A DNA stretch of 64,000 nt from Stratiolaelaps scimitus. Lineage: Eukaryota > Arthropoda > Arachnida > Mesostigmata > Laelapidae. Numbering within the stretch: position 1 is the stretch's first letter; the number at the start of each line of letters is the position of its first letter. Both the position numbers and the translations under genes were made by a program. Positions 38,301 through 49,431 of this stretch are shown here, in pieces. Under the pieces are notes generated by a model that searched no databases, was not told where the DNA came from, and saw nothing but the letters and a program-made list of their open reading frames with translations. The stretch lies in contig JABWDB010000047.1 of the NCBI GenBank assembly GCA_019614645.1, forward strand, positions 2,046,001 through 2,110,000, in the 5' to 3' direction.

Positions 38301-41300
38301 CCCTGCGGGTAGCCGGACTTCGCCTCTTCATGTGATGAGAGACTATCATCGACATAAACTCGGAAACTACGACGGTATCAAAGAGCCACGATCCAATGAC
38401 AAGGCGGAGTTACGCTTCGACTGATAGCGTAGCTGGACGATTGTTGACCTGCAATTTCGCCTGCCCGGTTCGTATGGGTCAAGGACTCTATTTCAGTATT
38501 GTTTCTTCTTTGTTCTCGCAGGCAGAGTCACAGTCACTTGGGGAGTATTGTATTAATTGACTCGATTAAGTGTCTAGTTGATAAGGTACAGTAGATTCGG
38601 TAGATATATGCGTAAATATATATCTCCGTATTATAAAATGACGGCGTTCACAGCGGTTTTCATTTGTCGTCTCAAGCCCAAATTTTGTGCTTACACCCCA
38701 ATGGCAAAAATTATTGTATTCTCAAACCTAAGGGAACATTAAATATTTACTCTTTATATTTTGATTAAATTACTCGAACAGATGAACGCACGCTATTAGC
38801 TATGCAGGTCCATCTCTTCGAGCCAATATACTTAAGAAATTATCACATATACCTTTCACATGTTTATGATAATTATTATTATAATTATCACTAGTACTAT
38901 TAAGCATATCCCTCATTAAAGCTGCCACTGTTTAACCCTGTAAACAGATTTTCTAAACCTCCGAGGTTCTAAATTCCTGGGCGACATTTTATTTATACAT
39001 ATAATACACAATCAGTTCGTCTGTAAATACGTTCACGCAATGAAATCCCGCTGCAATTAGTTCGTTAGGTATTTTTCTTTGATCAAGGACTTATTGATGG
39101 ACTTATGGAGATTATGGACTTATCCAGCATATTTAAGCATATGTATGTATATTGCAGTTCCGAGAATAAACATTTGATTATGATGATGATCCCTAAAGCC
39201 TCATGAAGTGATTTCTGCATTCGTTCTGAGCATCACGGAAAGATTAGATTATCTCTCATCTCATCTTAGTGTGCCGCGTTTAGTTTTGGTGTTTGAAATT
39301 TCTACTATGCCTTGCACCGGGAGAAAATGAACTTCGCTCAGGCTTGTGCATTATCGCCTATAACCGGAAAGGTCTCGCTTTGTGAGAGTATGCCCTGTAA
39401 GATGTTAAACGAAGAATGTGTTACTTTCCTAGTTACCACCTTTAGCGGGGTCACTACCACTCGTGGCATACGTCTCTGCCCTCTTACCGAGAGAAGGTAA
39501 TACCCTTGTGCAGATCGGTGCCATACAGATTTGTTTATTGTATATATTATCCTATAACATCAGTACAGTAATCATATTCATAATAATACTCATAAACCTA
39601 TCGAAAGGGATACTATTATTATATCCTGAACAAGTATCTTTCACCAGAACTTCTCATTTCGGAAGGTTCGCCGCCTTAATGTGATACAAATTCCTCTCAT
39701 TCGCCTGCTAAACGAGCTGCCAAGCAATAACGGCTGTCCGCTGTCTTATTCAACAAGAGATGACGTTCCCAATGACTTTGGCATTCCACCGCTCTGCACG
39801 TGATACTTGAGCTCTCAATGCTAGCACGTAAGCATGCTGTCGTCTGCAGGGTACTTTCCGTAAAACCCCTTGGGATTGACAATTGCCAGTAATGATTGAC
39901 GAACGAACTCCTTTGACACTCAATATGGATTTTTGATTGGACGCTTTTTTAAGTATTCTATAGCATATCTAACGGAGGGATATGCATTTCCAAGTACCTG
40001 AGGAATAATAGGTAGGTTGTTCCGAGCCACTGGAAGGGTCAAAGATGAACTAACTCGTACCTGATAGTTTCAAACAATCGGAATTTGATGAGGCAACACT
40101 GATTGGAGCCGATCTCCACAAGGTCTACAAATCGCGTTGATACTGAGTAAATTCGTTTGTTCACATACATACTTAATAAGTATATGGTACTATATGGTGT
40201 ATGGTACCTTACAGTAGAGTTGGATAGTGATAAAATCCGCTACAGTTGCAGTCAAATAGGTCAGGTTCATTAAACACATGGACTACAATGTTATCCACAG
40301 GCTGTAAATGCACGAATAGTTGAAACATTAGAGCACAGTCTACGGAACTTGCTGTCATATTTCCACAGGTTTAAAAATATAGTGTCCTTCAAAATATGGT
40401 CCTTGAAAAGAAATCGTTCCTTTGGCGGGAGTACTAGTGATTATCGTTTGAAGTCTCTCCTCTCCAATAACCATACTAATCCGGAGCATACTATAATGTT
40501 TCTCGCTCAGCCAAAAGTACAGAATAGAACAAAATCGCCTAAGTATCTTGGCTTAATATTACAGCGTAATATTACACCTGCTTTACTCGACAGCTTCGTG
40601 GCCGTACGCTGTATCGAAAAATCCTTAATTAACACGTACAGAATCTATTGGTTCTAAATACACATTTTCCTGAAACGCAAATTTCTTACATAAATCCCAA
40701 TTGTATTGATGGGCTACTGCCAGATATGTTTGTCACCGACCTGGTTTAGATAATAAGCTCACAGAGTACCGTAGGCGTCCAACAACGGCAGCAATATAAA
40801 AGCAAATATATCGGTAACTTGTCACATGTATTATAGACAGATCTGGAGGTGTTGCAGCCATTGTCCTTCACAGTAATAATAGTTGCATGTATGTATCACT
40901 GGGAGTATTCACCATATCGGACAGCTGTATCACAATCCAGCCCCCCGCTGGCACTAGTTACAGCCCCGACTCGTAGTTCATATCTGCATATTCATTCAAG
41001 ATCTCATATTGCGCCTGTCAGAATGGTACGGGAAAGAGCGCATGGGGTGAATACATGAGAGACGTTCAGTCGTACGAACAATAGCTGCTTCGCTGTGATG
41101 CAACACAATGGACAAGGCCTTGAAAACTCAGCCAGCGGTCAGTCTGGTAGTCAGTGTGGTCTCGGCTCGCGTCGGATAGCGGTAGCTTTTGTGAAGGGAC
41201 TATCACACCGCAATGGCTGGTGTGTCAGAAAAAATAGAACAGAATATGACACAAAATGAGACTTTCGAACAAAAATCTCGCCTCACTAGTTCCCCTGATA

Positions 41301-42544
41301 GAGGCGAACGTCGGTCGAAGTTCTCATTAAATTTTGCCTATGCATTACCGATGCGGTGTCAGTGCGGTCGACCGATGCTCGAACGCATGGCAGATAGACT
41401 CTTGGCTACCAGAGTGACAAGGGTTGTACCCGAAATCTGACAATATCCGAAAACAGTCAGCATTTTACGCTGCGTGTGATCAGGCGATTCGTTATGCTGA
41501 ACGAGCAGAGCAATCGGACAGATTAGTTGTCGACGGCCCGATGTCTGATAGAACTAAGTAGCTAGCCATGGCACTGCTGCTACCACGATCAGACGGTAAT
41601 CATTCATTTATGCAGAGGCAGCAGTAGCTATACAGTCATCAGTTTATCGCTCCTCGTAACATGGCCGTGCTCTTGTGCGCAAACAAGCTCCTTTTTATAA
41701 CAGCTAATACCATATGTATATTATTATTATTATTACTAAAAAAAACGAAATCTAACTATCTCTGAAAAATATTCACATGAACACCTAAAAGGGAAAAATC
41801 AATTTTTCGAAATACAATTTGTCGTCAACCAAATTTCGCAATAGCAATACTTTTTTACAGTACCTCAGCGGTTCACAAAATAACATACCCAAAAAAGTCA
41901 TCTTTTTGGGTTCTATTTTAATATATAAACTAGATTTTTTTCCATCCATATGTCGTTTTTAAAAATCACCAAAATCTTTCAAAGGGCCGTTTTCGACATC
42001 GTCGGCATACACACACATACACACACAGTTCACGCTCTTCAGAGAGCGGGATAGTATAGGTGCATACGTATATACATAAAAACTGTACGCGCGTTCGAGT
42101 ATAGGCTATAGATATACATGTCATGTACGAATATCACTTTTTTTTTAATCAAATGATGGCGTTGGCCGAAATTTCATCGTGATCTACAAATACCTCAGCT
42201 GTATTTAACATACAGCCGAATGGTGCATATCATCATACATCTGAGCATTATTACCAATCACATGTTACCCGATCTGCTTAGACTTTGCTGTTGCTGCTGC
42301 TGCTCGACTTCTCCTCATTTCGAATAAAAAAACGAAAGAGCCGAGATTTCGGGGACGGCGCACATAGAATCTCTACTTGTACAAATTCACGCCAAACTGA
42401 GACATTTATTGCGCAATAATAATAATAATAATAATATATTCATGATAATTAATGATATTCATCATTGGTAATTATCGCATAACAAAGTCATACCTTGCAG
42501 GCGACCTCAGCGCTGAGACCATAGGCGATGCCGCGGAATGCCAT
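29126..42544 (-). CDS. Mp20: Muscle protein 20 / transgelin-type calponin (whole gene, four coding exons)
   Basis: Coding exons in order: 42494-42544, 36647-36771, 33823-34027, 29126-29305, totalling 561 nt, which is 186 aa plus TAA. The family comprises small actin-binding proteins of muscle; arthropod members run about 184-190 aa. Residues ~26-125 are the calponin-homology domain (LESQILQW, EEILRDGIILCK, NLTKFTEACKRFGV, DVFQSVDLWE, ILALGRA). Residues 136-144 read GPCLGPKPA, and ~161-186 form one calponin-type repeat (GVINLQYGTNRGATQSGQSF). All introns are GT-AG. Phases are 0, 2 and 0, and every junction restores the frame. The phase-2 intron splits the Lys codon of ILCK. Product is likely cytoplasmic, on thin filaments. 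No stop or frameshift; I regard it as functional. Confidence 0.95.
29785..29843 (+). mobile_element. Retroposon tail, copy C, with 13-bp target duplication
   Basis: A 59-bp insert is flanked by the perfect duplication TTAATAGTTTCCT (29772-29784 and 29844-29856). The insert holds AATTGTTGGCTGAGAGTCAG then CCCGAAAA. GGCTGA-GAG-TCAGCC is a perfect hairpin followed by the A-run. The structure is that of a severely 5'-truncated retroposition product. Confidence 0.75.
31606..31673 (+). mobile_element. Retroposon tail, copy D, with 13-bp target duplication
   Basis: A 68-bp insert is flanked by the perfect duplication AGCTGTAGAACTA (31593-31605 and 31674-31686). It contains AAAGCGGTACCGTGGACGTT, AAATGTT, the hairpin GGCTGA-GAG-TCAGCC and CCCGAAAAA. 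It is the best-preserved copy and shares its 5' part with copy B. Confidence 0.78.
33823..34027 (-). CDS. Mp20: Mp20/calponin coding exon 3
   Basis: Completes the Lys codon and then encodes residues 60-127, from LMNAISPGSIPKFHTSGTHF to ILALGRA, the second half of the calponin-homology domain. Acceptor TTTCAG|A, donor GCG|GTGAGT. Confidence 0.95.
34028..36646 (-). other. Intron 2 of the calponin gene
   Basis: 2.6 kb, GTAAGT...TTTCAG, phase 2. Holds the strong hairpin at 36159-36196 and a G-run near 35980. Confidence 0.88.
36159..36196. repeat. Perfect 17-bp hairpin, 4-nt loop
   Basis: AGTGGCCTGCAGTATAC, loop TGCG, then the exact reverse complement. It lies in intron 2, ~450 bp downstream of exon 2 in the gene's direction. 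Confidence 0.9.
36647..36771 (-). CDS. Mp20: Mp20/calponin coding exon 2
   Basis: Encodes residues 18-58 plus two bases of codon 59: IASKRDPELESQILQWAEDV through ILCK. Acceptor TCAAAACAG|ATT, donor AA|GTAAGT. The frame stays open upstream of the acceptor to an ATG at 36960, so unspliced reading-through or an alternative first exon cannot be excluded. The upstream residues do not look like the family. Confidence 0.93.
36772..42493 (-). other. Intron 1 of the calponin gene
   Basis: 5.7 kb, GTATGA...AACAG, phase 0. AT-rich, with (AAT)n at 42416-42436 and (ATT)n near 41723. No embedded gene recognised. First introns of arthropod muscle genes often carry enhancers, but I cannot point to one here. 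Confidence 0.8.
42416..42436. repeat. (AAT)n microsatellite
   Basis: Seven AAT units about 60 bp inside intron 1 from its donor. Confidence 0.9.
42494..42544 (-). CDS. Mp20: Mp20/calponin coding exon 1
   Basis: Encodes residues 1-17 (MAFRGIAYGLSAEVACK). The ATG at 42544 sits in CACTATGG, with A at -3 and G at +4. The exon ends at AAG|GTATGA, phase 0. Start choice: it joins exon 2 as CK|IASKRDPE, which matches the family's usual AKIASKR wording. Confidence 0.88.
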
Positions 42545-42560
42545 AGTGGCGACACCACAT
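42507..42560 (-). other. Upstream ORF overlapping the calponin start codon
   Basis: An ATG at 42560 (A at -3) is 16 nt upstream of the main ATG and out of frame. It runs 17 codons to a TGA inside exon 1. If the transcript includes it, it would lower initiation at the main start. If transcription or splicing begins after it, it is irrelevant. Confidence 0.3.
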
Positions 42561-42684
42561 CCTTTTCCACTTCTGACGTTCACGTTGGTCTTTGATACCG
42601 TTTAGCTGAAACAGGCCTCAACAGTTCACTCGGACAAAAGCCGTCAAAAACCACAAACATAGCTTCCCCTCCGCCTGTCTAGCC

Positions 42685-42694
42685 TTTGCATATA
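42685..42694 (-). promoter_or_regulatory. Candidate TATA-like element
   Basis: TATATGCAAA on the minus strand, ~140 bp upstream of the calponin ATG. A start site 25-30 bp downstream would give a ~115-nt leader. Alternatively the CCTGTTTCAG near 42610 may be an acceptor joining a distant non-coding exon. Confidence 0.25.
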
Positions 42695-43356
42695 GACGCA
42701 CTCGTTAAACTCCGCAATGATTCAACCGACAAGCAGTCACATCGTTGTTCGAACCTCACGTATTCCTGTTTTAGCACACTTCTGAAATCCACGCGAGAAA
42801 TTCACATAAACCCTACGCTGAGCTAACCACTGAGTGTTAGCAGAGCATAGTATGTATGCATTTCAGTTTCGACGTTCAGGCGAAGCCTCGCAGATAATTC
42901 CAGCGAGCCTGGAACGCGTTTAGAGTAATCGGTTAATCGTGGAGGCCCGGGTCATAGTCCTAATTTGGCCTCCACAGCTCCAATAGGGCGCCTCAATATT
43001 CCCTCCAAATTGCCGCGTGCGCCCAACGAGTGCACTTCAGCCTTGTCACCGGACAGCCTTTCAGCAAGCAAACACAGCATCGGTAATCGATGGACAAAAC
43101 AGCAACTGTGAGCGAACAAGCTCGGGCCGATGCGTGAATTCGAAGTGAGAGATATCGGCTCACTACTGAGCGATCAGTCCGTCAGTTCTGCGCGCGGGCC
43201 AATCAGGTTTATGAAGAGAAGCAGCTGTTGCTATCTCAAAATGAAAAGCTTCTCCAAGCCGCACGCTCGCCAATCGGCAGGGCACAGCGGGCTCATAAAC
43301 CCACTGAGCATTCTCGACCTATCTGTTCAACACTCGTTTTCACTTGGCCTGCGCAG

Positions 43357-43478
43357 CGACGTCTGCTCATGGTTGTTGTGTAGTCGCAGCTGCTGGCCAC
43401 GGGAAGACCCTGCGTGCCTCGCTGACCGCCGGTATCTCCTCTTCGGCGCAGACCAGTGGCGCACTGCTAAATGCTCTG
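43357..43478 (+). other. Exon-like GC-rich segment, product unknown
   Basis: A pyrimidine-rich run ending GCGCAG precedes 43357 and a donor-like CTG|GTACGG follows 43478. One plus-strand frame between them is open and Ala/Ser/Thr-rich (GHGKTLRASLTAGISSSAQT). The surrounding 43.1-43.5 kb has two CCAAT boxes (near 43199 and 43272) and two CAGCTG E-boxes (43222, 43386). It may be an exon or part of an upstream control region. Confidence 0.15.
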
Positions 43479-43479
43479 G

Positions 43480-45715
43480 TACGGGTGTTGTCTACTTTTG
43501 ACCAATATTCAAATGTGACCGCCCAGAAGATCATGTTGCTTGTAATAACGTAATATAGTAACACGGGCAAGCTGGAGAACACAACTTACAATCAAATATA
43601 GGGTTATACATTTGTGAAATTTTGCGACCATCCTATTAGTTAAGACGATACGTATGTGGGTATGTAATGTGTCAAGCACAACCTATTTGCCACTGTGTGT
43701 ATTTTGGAAATGCGGGCGGCCTCAGCCAAAAGCTAGCCCCATATAATAGATACCTACCATAACGGTTCCACCTCGCGCAAACAGGGTCCCAACTCTCTGC
43801 AGAGGGTCGACTGGAAACCGAATGACTTTCGTATGGCGCTGATCTGGGGGAGGTCGCCAGACGAGGGTGGAAATACCCACTCGTTGTTGTCGTAGGTAGA
43901 TCCTTTGGAAACACATTATTGATTGGCGTCGATATTCTGTAATGTCTCCCACGTTATAGAGTACATAGATTTCAATGAGAGCTGATTACTTTTACCGTGG
44001 TCTCACATCTATTAGCCGCAGTGTGTTTGTATATGTTTAAATAACAAGTTATCCAGGAACAAGTGCGCCACTGGTAATGTGTAATAGGAAAATTGGTAAT
44101 AGAAGTCACCAAGTTCGGTCTAAGGGACTGGTCGCGTTCTCCGCTCCAATTGGGATATTGGTTTAAAAATAACATTCTGTATTTAAAACCACTGTGGTTG
44201 AGCATATAATATGTACACCTTAATTAAAATGATTTTAATGTGATATATACAAGCGTTCGTAGGATTATATACTCCTATGGATGATCTATCTCTTCTGAAG
44301 AACACCTATTTAGTTAGTAAGTATATTTACAGACAGAGAAATAGTCAGAAAATGTTTTCTTAGAAGGCGTGGAGCCTCACTTAAAGTCCCACCAGGGCGT
44401 TATGACATTTCATATCATGTGGTTCATTGTAGCTTTGGTTTAGATCTATTTATATCGGTCAGCTAGTTCAATGTCTGGTGCGACTTGTATTCGATTTATC
44501 TGACCTGTGTTCTCGGCGAGGTGTCATATCATTTGCGTGCTGTTCAATATTAAGTTTTGAAACACCTAAAAAACGAAGGATGCACCCACCAAATTTTCTT
44601 GCTATACGCCACACGGCACACTACAGCAGGCCCAGCCTGTTTCGAAGATTGAATATGTCAACGTATTAATTTTGACGTCGTGAAGATGAGCTCGAACAGA
44701 TGGACAAGCGCAGGAGGGTGGTCGATCTGCGGAATTGTCTTTCGCCGGGGACAAGGTCTCGAGACATATGGCTCAAAGTGTGGTTAGTTATTCATACCTA
44801 AAATGAGAACAACTATTTCTTAAAAATTTGACAAAAGAAACCCTTTCATTTGGAGCCCTCAAGATATATTCTGGTTATTTAACTTTGCAACTGTCGTCGC
44901 TCCAGCCAGTAAGTGTGTCAGATCACTTCATTTTTGAGACTTTTTTTAAATAGTTATAAAGGGAAAGGTAACGTAAACACGTCAGCAGTGTGCCTCTCTC
45001 CTCTCGCTGCATTATCACAACGCAATACGTGGATTGCAAAATTAAACACCCGCAACATATGGTTAGCAGAATATCAACTTGCAGAATAACTATTACGGCC
45101 GATGATAGAGCTTCAGTCAAGGGTCTCACCGTACAAGCGGTAGCTGCAGGTTGGTTGAGCACTTCCTTAGGCGAACAATTTTTGCTTTTTTATAGACTAT
45201 AGACAATTTCTGGAACTGCCAATTTACAAACGTCCTCGTTTTTCAATCTCTACATAGCTCGGACAAATATAGCAATTGTCCGAAAAGTAATTTTTTCCGG
45301 AGTTAGGAGGCTAATTCTATTTGCGAGCAAATCATAGAAATCTATTTGCCTTTTGAGCGAACGATCCCGGTGATCAGGGAATTCTGTTTTTTTACAATCC
45401 GTTCGATAGTTGTCGTCTGTAGTTTCCAACTCACTTCAGGATAGAAGAAGTGATTGTGAACCATACTACGGCAAACTGTATTATAACAATGAATGCACGC
45501 GTAAATTACCTCAATTATCGATTAACACCGGTTAATACTGTAAAGCTTGGTTGTGTGCATGTATAAATATGCTTGCCTCTCCTTCGTTTTCAATGAAGGA
45601 AAATAATACTTGGAAAATATTTTGTTTACACCGATCCAAACCGGTCATCGATTCCATGATAAGTACCCTTAACTTGAATTCTCTACTTGAAGTTGGTGTT
45701 TTTTTTGTATCTGTT
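43480..45715. other. Unassigned stretch
   Basis: No gene recognised. A minus-strand frame at 43722-43952 has protein-like composition but no family match. Confidence 0.4.
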
Positions 45716-45773
45716 TCCTCTCTCTCTCTCTCTCTCTTCCTCTCTCTCTCTCTCCCTCTTTCTTTGTCACTCT
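45716..45773. repeat. (CT)n pyrimidine tract
   Basis: Long CT repeat with a few interruptions, leading into the CpG-rich segment that follows. Confidence 0.9.
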
Positions 45774-46900
45774 CCCTGACACGTCTGCTCCCCGATCAAG
45801 ATGGATGTTCTACAATGGGCCGTCGTCCCGTTTCACTAGTCGTTGTGTAACAGTAGCTAGCTGTAACATCTAGCCGCTTTCTGCCGTCGCGACAACGCAC
45901 AGACATCTTCGCCAATAGCGGTCGGCAGGGCATCTGCCAGTTTGTCGTACACGGTCCGCACGCGCTGTTGGGTTACGACCCTCCCCGACGTCGGTCTTCA
46001 CAAGGCCTCCCCCTGTTCAACGCTCACGCATAACAGCGGTACGGGCGAGTCGGCTGGTCAACACCAGCCTACCACCCTCAGCTTTACAGTTTCGTTTCCT
46101 CTCGTCGAGCGGTGGCCGGCGACATTATCTCATGCATACCTCCCTGTCTGCAATGCCAGACAGAATGTCAGGACATCTCTCTCCTCGTTCCTCTCCAGGA
46201 CACCCAGGAGAGGAACGGGGAGAGAGAGAGAGAGCACGGGTTGAGTGCGGCGTTGTTCGCTCACCGACTCTGTTCGCCACGGTGATACGATGGTACGATA
46301 ATTGATATACAACTATCATCGCCATCACCACCATCATATGTTTATAGTGAACGTGTGTGTGCGTCTGTCTATAGTGAACGTGTGTGTGTGTGTTTGTATA
46401 ATGTGGCCGTCTGTTTGTTCGTTCGTTAGTTCAGCAGTCAATCATTCACTCCGTTACGGAGGTGGGCGATATACGAACGCGCGCGAATGGAGGAAGAGCG
46501 TGGACCGCCGTGTGACGATCTTGGCGTGATTGTCACCGCTGGTGCAACGAAGGCCGCGGGCGGGACACAATGAAGAAACGAAGCCTCGTTCTTCGACCAG
46601 AACAGAGCAGGGCCTAGCACAGATTTCACCCAATCACACGAAGGACGAATTCCTGGACGGCAGTCGAGTGTTGTCGCAAGTGCAGCGCGCTAAGATGGCC
46701 TGAGTTGAATCGGACAAAAGCCGACGGCGGCGACGCCAGCAGCAATAGCCGATAAGACAAACAACAACGAAAGACGAGAGATCGTCCAGGGGCCGAAACG
46801 AGGGCCCCGAAACGCGATAGTAGAAGGAGAAACAGAAAACGCTGCAGATAGTGATCAGATCAGCTGTGACGAACATTGCCTGACGTGTTGCTGTTGTTGT
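45774..46900. promoter_or_regulatory. CpG-rich candidate promoter / 5' exon segment
   Basis: Sharp rise in CpG and GC relative to flanks, with a leading CT tract, a (GA)n tract near 46216 and a (GT)n tract at 46380-46395. Several frames are open for 60-100 codons on both strands, as expected in stop-poor GC-rich DNA. Resembles the 20.2-21.0 kb segment. It might be an upstream promoter of the minus-strand calponin gene (about 3-4 kb away) or of an unseen gene. Confidence 0.25.
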
Positions 46901-47043
46901 ATAGGTGTTTCTTTAGATGTGGGCGATCACGCCGACGATGTCTCAGGCCTCGGATTCCAAACCAGCCCGACGATATCCAGGGTGTTTGGAAGGTCGCGCA
47001 ACCTTATGGGCTTTATGCAAGCTAGTTACGCAAGCCGGCTTTA

Positions 47044-47045
<2 letters not shown>

Positions 47046-47075
<30 letters not shown>
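47046..47075. repeat. (TA)n microsatellite
   Basis: About 15 units. Confidence 0.9.
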
Positions 47076-47078
<3 letters not shown>

Positions 47079-49406
47079 TTCGAATACTAACAACAACAAA
47101 GTGTAGTCAATCTAGAGATTAGAGATATTTTTCCATAGAGTTGACATCGGCATTGTCGCAACGTGATAAGTATTCGAAAGGTGTCCGGCAACAACTCCAC
47201 TATATTTAAAAGTCACACAAACATCCAGATTTGCGTCACTTATTGTAGTTCAGCTTTATTTATTAGAAACTAAAACTTTTTTAACGTGCAACATCGTGTG
47301 TGTGCATGCAGAAGTAGAATTGCTTCCCAACGCCATAGGTTGACGACACTTATTGAACGACCTATACGTACATCCTGTAATATTCGCTCGTGGGACAGTG
47401 TCATTTGCTTTGGCAGACCCGAACTTCAGAGCGGTAACGGGCAGCAAATGGCGCCCATTTCGGTAGCATAAATAGTGTTTGTTCCGCAGCATGTGAAACG
47501 CTCGATTTCGCAAAATGGCCCATTAATAACCTGGTGAGCCACTATGAGGTGGCCACTCTCTGGCGTAAATGAGGATGGTAGTGGCTTTTGGTTCATGTGC
47601 CCATTGTTGAATACCCTCGGGAATATAGCAAAATGTAGCTGTCACATCCATTACGCCCAACCATGATTCCCCTCACGGTGGACGAGCATACGTTGATGAA
47701 TTTAGATCGATAACCCTCGAATGCAATCGCCTATTACCAGCCTCGTTTGATCTATCAGCAACTCGTACAGTGCGAATGATTCCTATTGCTTAATGCTGCT
47801 TGTGCTGCGTATCGCGTAGAACGGGAAAACATTCAAGTGGTTGCCTGCTGTATAATAATGCGCTAATGTCTAATATGAATATTGTCTCAATCATCCTGCT
47901 TGCTTAATAAAGAAGCTATTTGACGTGAATCGATATATTTATTGAGTCATTTGAACAAAAACGATTGCTAGCAATAGCTCGGGAGATATCGGCTAGTTCG
48001 ATTGCAAAAATGCCTACGGAACATGTTTACGACAACGCGATTAGAAGAAAGGTTCAGCAGCGCAACAGAGGGGCATCTTGAACACAGTTCCAACGTAAGA
48101 AGACCGTCACGGACGCCAAAAATGCAAACCATATTGCCGTTATGTACTGTGCCGTTACGTACTGTCAAGTTTCAGTGGTCAGATTCTGCCTCCACTCTCC
48201 ACTGAGCGATTCCGTTACCAACACACAATCCAGCAACTCGTTCCAGATAGATAGAGCATGGAAACGCTAATGTTTGTAGGCCTTTGGGGCTTCGTACAAC
48301 AAGCCAGAGCCGTATAGCCTGTAACCTGATTGAACAGGGTCCAACTGTGGCCGGACACGTGACAAAGGCTCCCTTGTCAATAATCAACATTTTCGGAACT
48401 GAGACAATGCCATGTCTACTCTATGTTATGGTTGCTTACTATCTATAATGAATATATAAACGGATTATGTAAAATAATAATTATGCTTCACATATTTTTA
48501 TATATATTTTAAGCCCTTTTGGTTGGGAAAAAAATAAAAAAAGGGGCTATAATACGTGAGGTAGTAGTGTATTAACTTTCAGTTGCTAAAACTGTGATTA
48601 AATTGTATTTTGAAAATTTGCTAAATTTGCTACAGGTTTTCCCTAAAAAGCTGAAGGCTTAATTACTACATATATATATATATATATATGCCAGGCTGTT
48701 TTTGATCATCAGATTTGTAACACGAGTCTGATTTGGATTCTTACAACAAACCGGGAAACTTCTCCCATCTCCTTGCAAGCAGCACTAGACAAGACGACAT
48801 CGAAGAGGATGTTCGCGTTAGCGGAGCACGATGGGATAGATAGATAAAATATCAGTTAGGATATTTCCGCCTGCTAATATGACCATATTATCACACACCC
48901 ACAGAGCTACTCATAAGTTAACACTCATGCGAATACTGATAAATTTAGTAATTATCTCATTGCATTTCTTCTTCACTCCCAAGGTGAAACAAGCTGAAAC
49001 TATTCTGGGGTATAGCCATCATTGGACAATAAAACATGTCTTCGCGATTGCATAGTAATACCCGCCTTTATTTTCTTCTAGGCCATCAACCATTAGTGTA
49101 TCGTCAGAATTCGTGTCGATTGGTGGATTGGATCTGTCTAGTGAAGGGGATCCTATATATATATATATACACGCCATTTCTACGCGCGGATAGGTATAAA
49201 CTATGGAGCAATACGATACCGTTCGTGAGCGAAACCCACGCACAAATTAACCTGCTTGCGGAACTCACTACAGTTTGCGGTTGTAGACACCATTTATCTA
49301 TCATAGATTGATACCTACGCACTTTATGATTTGCTGATCAATAGAAGAAATAATATCATTGCTATTACGGATCCCAAGTGAACTCTCTACGCAGATACCC
49401 GAGTAA

Positions 49407-49431
49407 ATATATATATATATATATATATATA
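49407..49431. repeat. (AT)n microsatellite
   Basis: About 12 units. Confidence 0.9.

Noticed and set aside
43130..43501. 123-codon plus-strand open frame
   Set aside because: Cys/Ser/Arg-rich reading of a GC-rich block; a different frame of the same block looks more exon-like, and neither is recognised.
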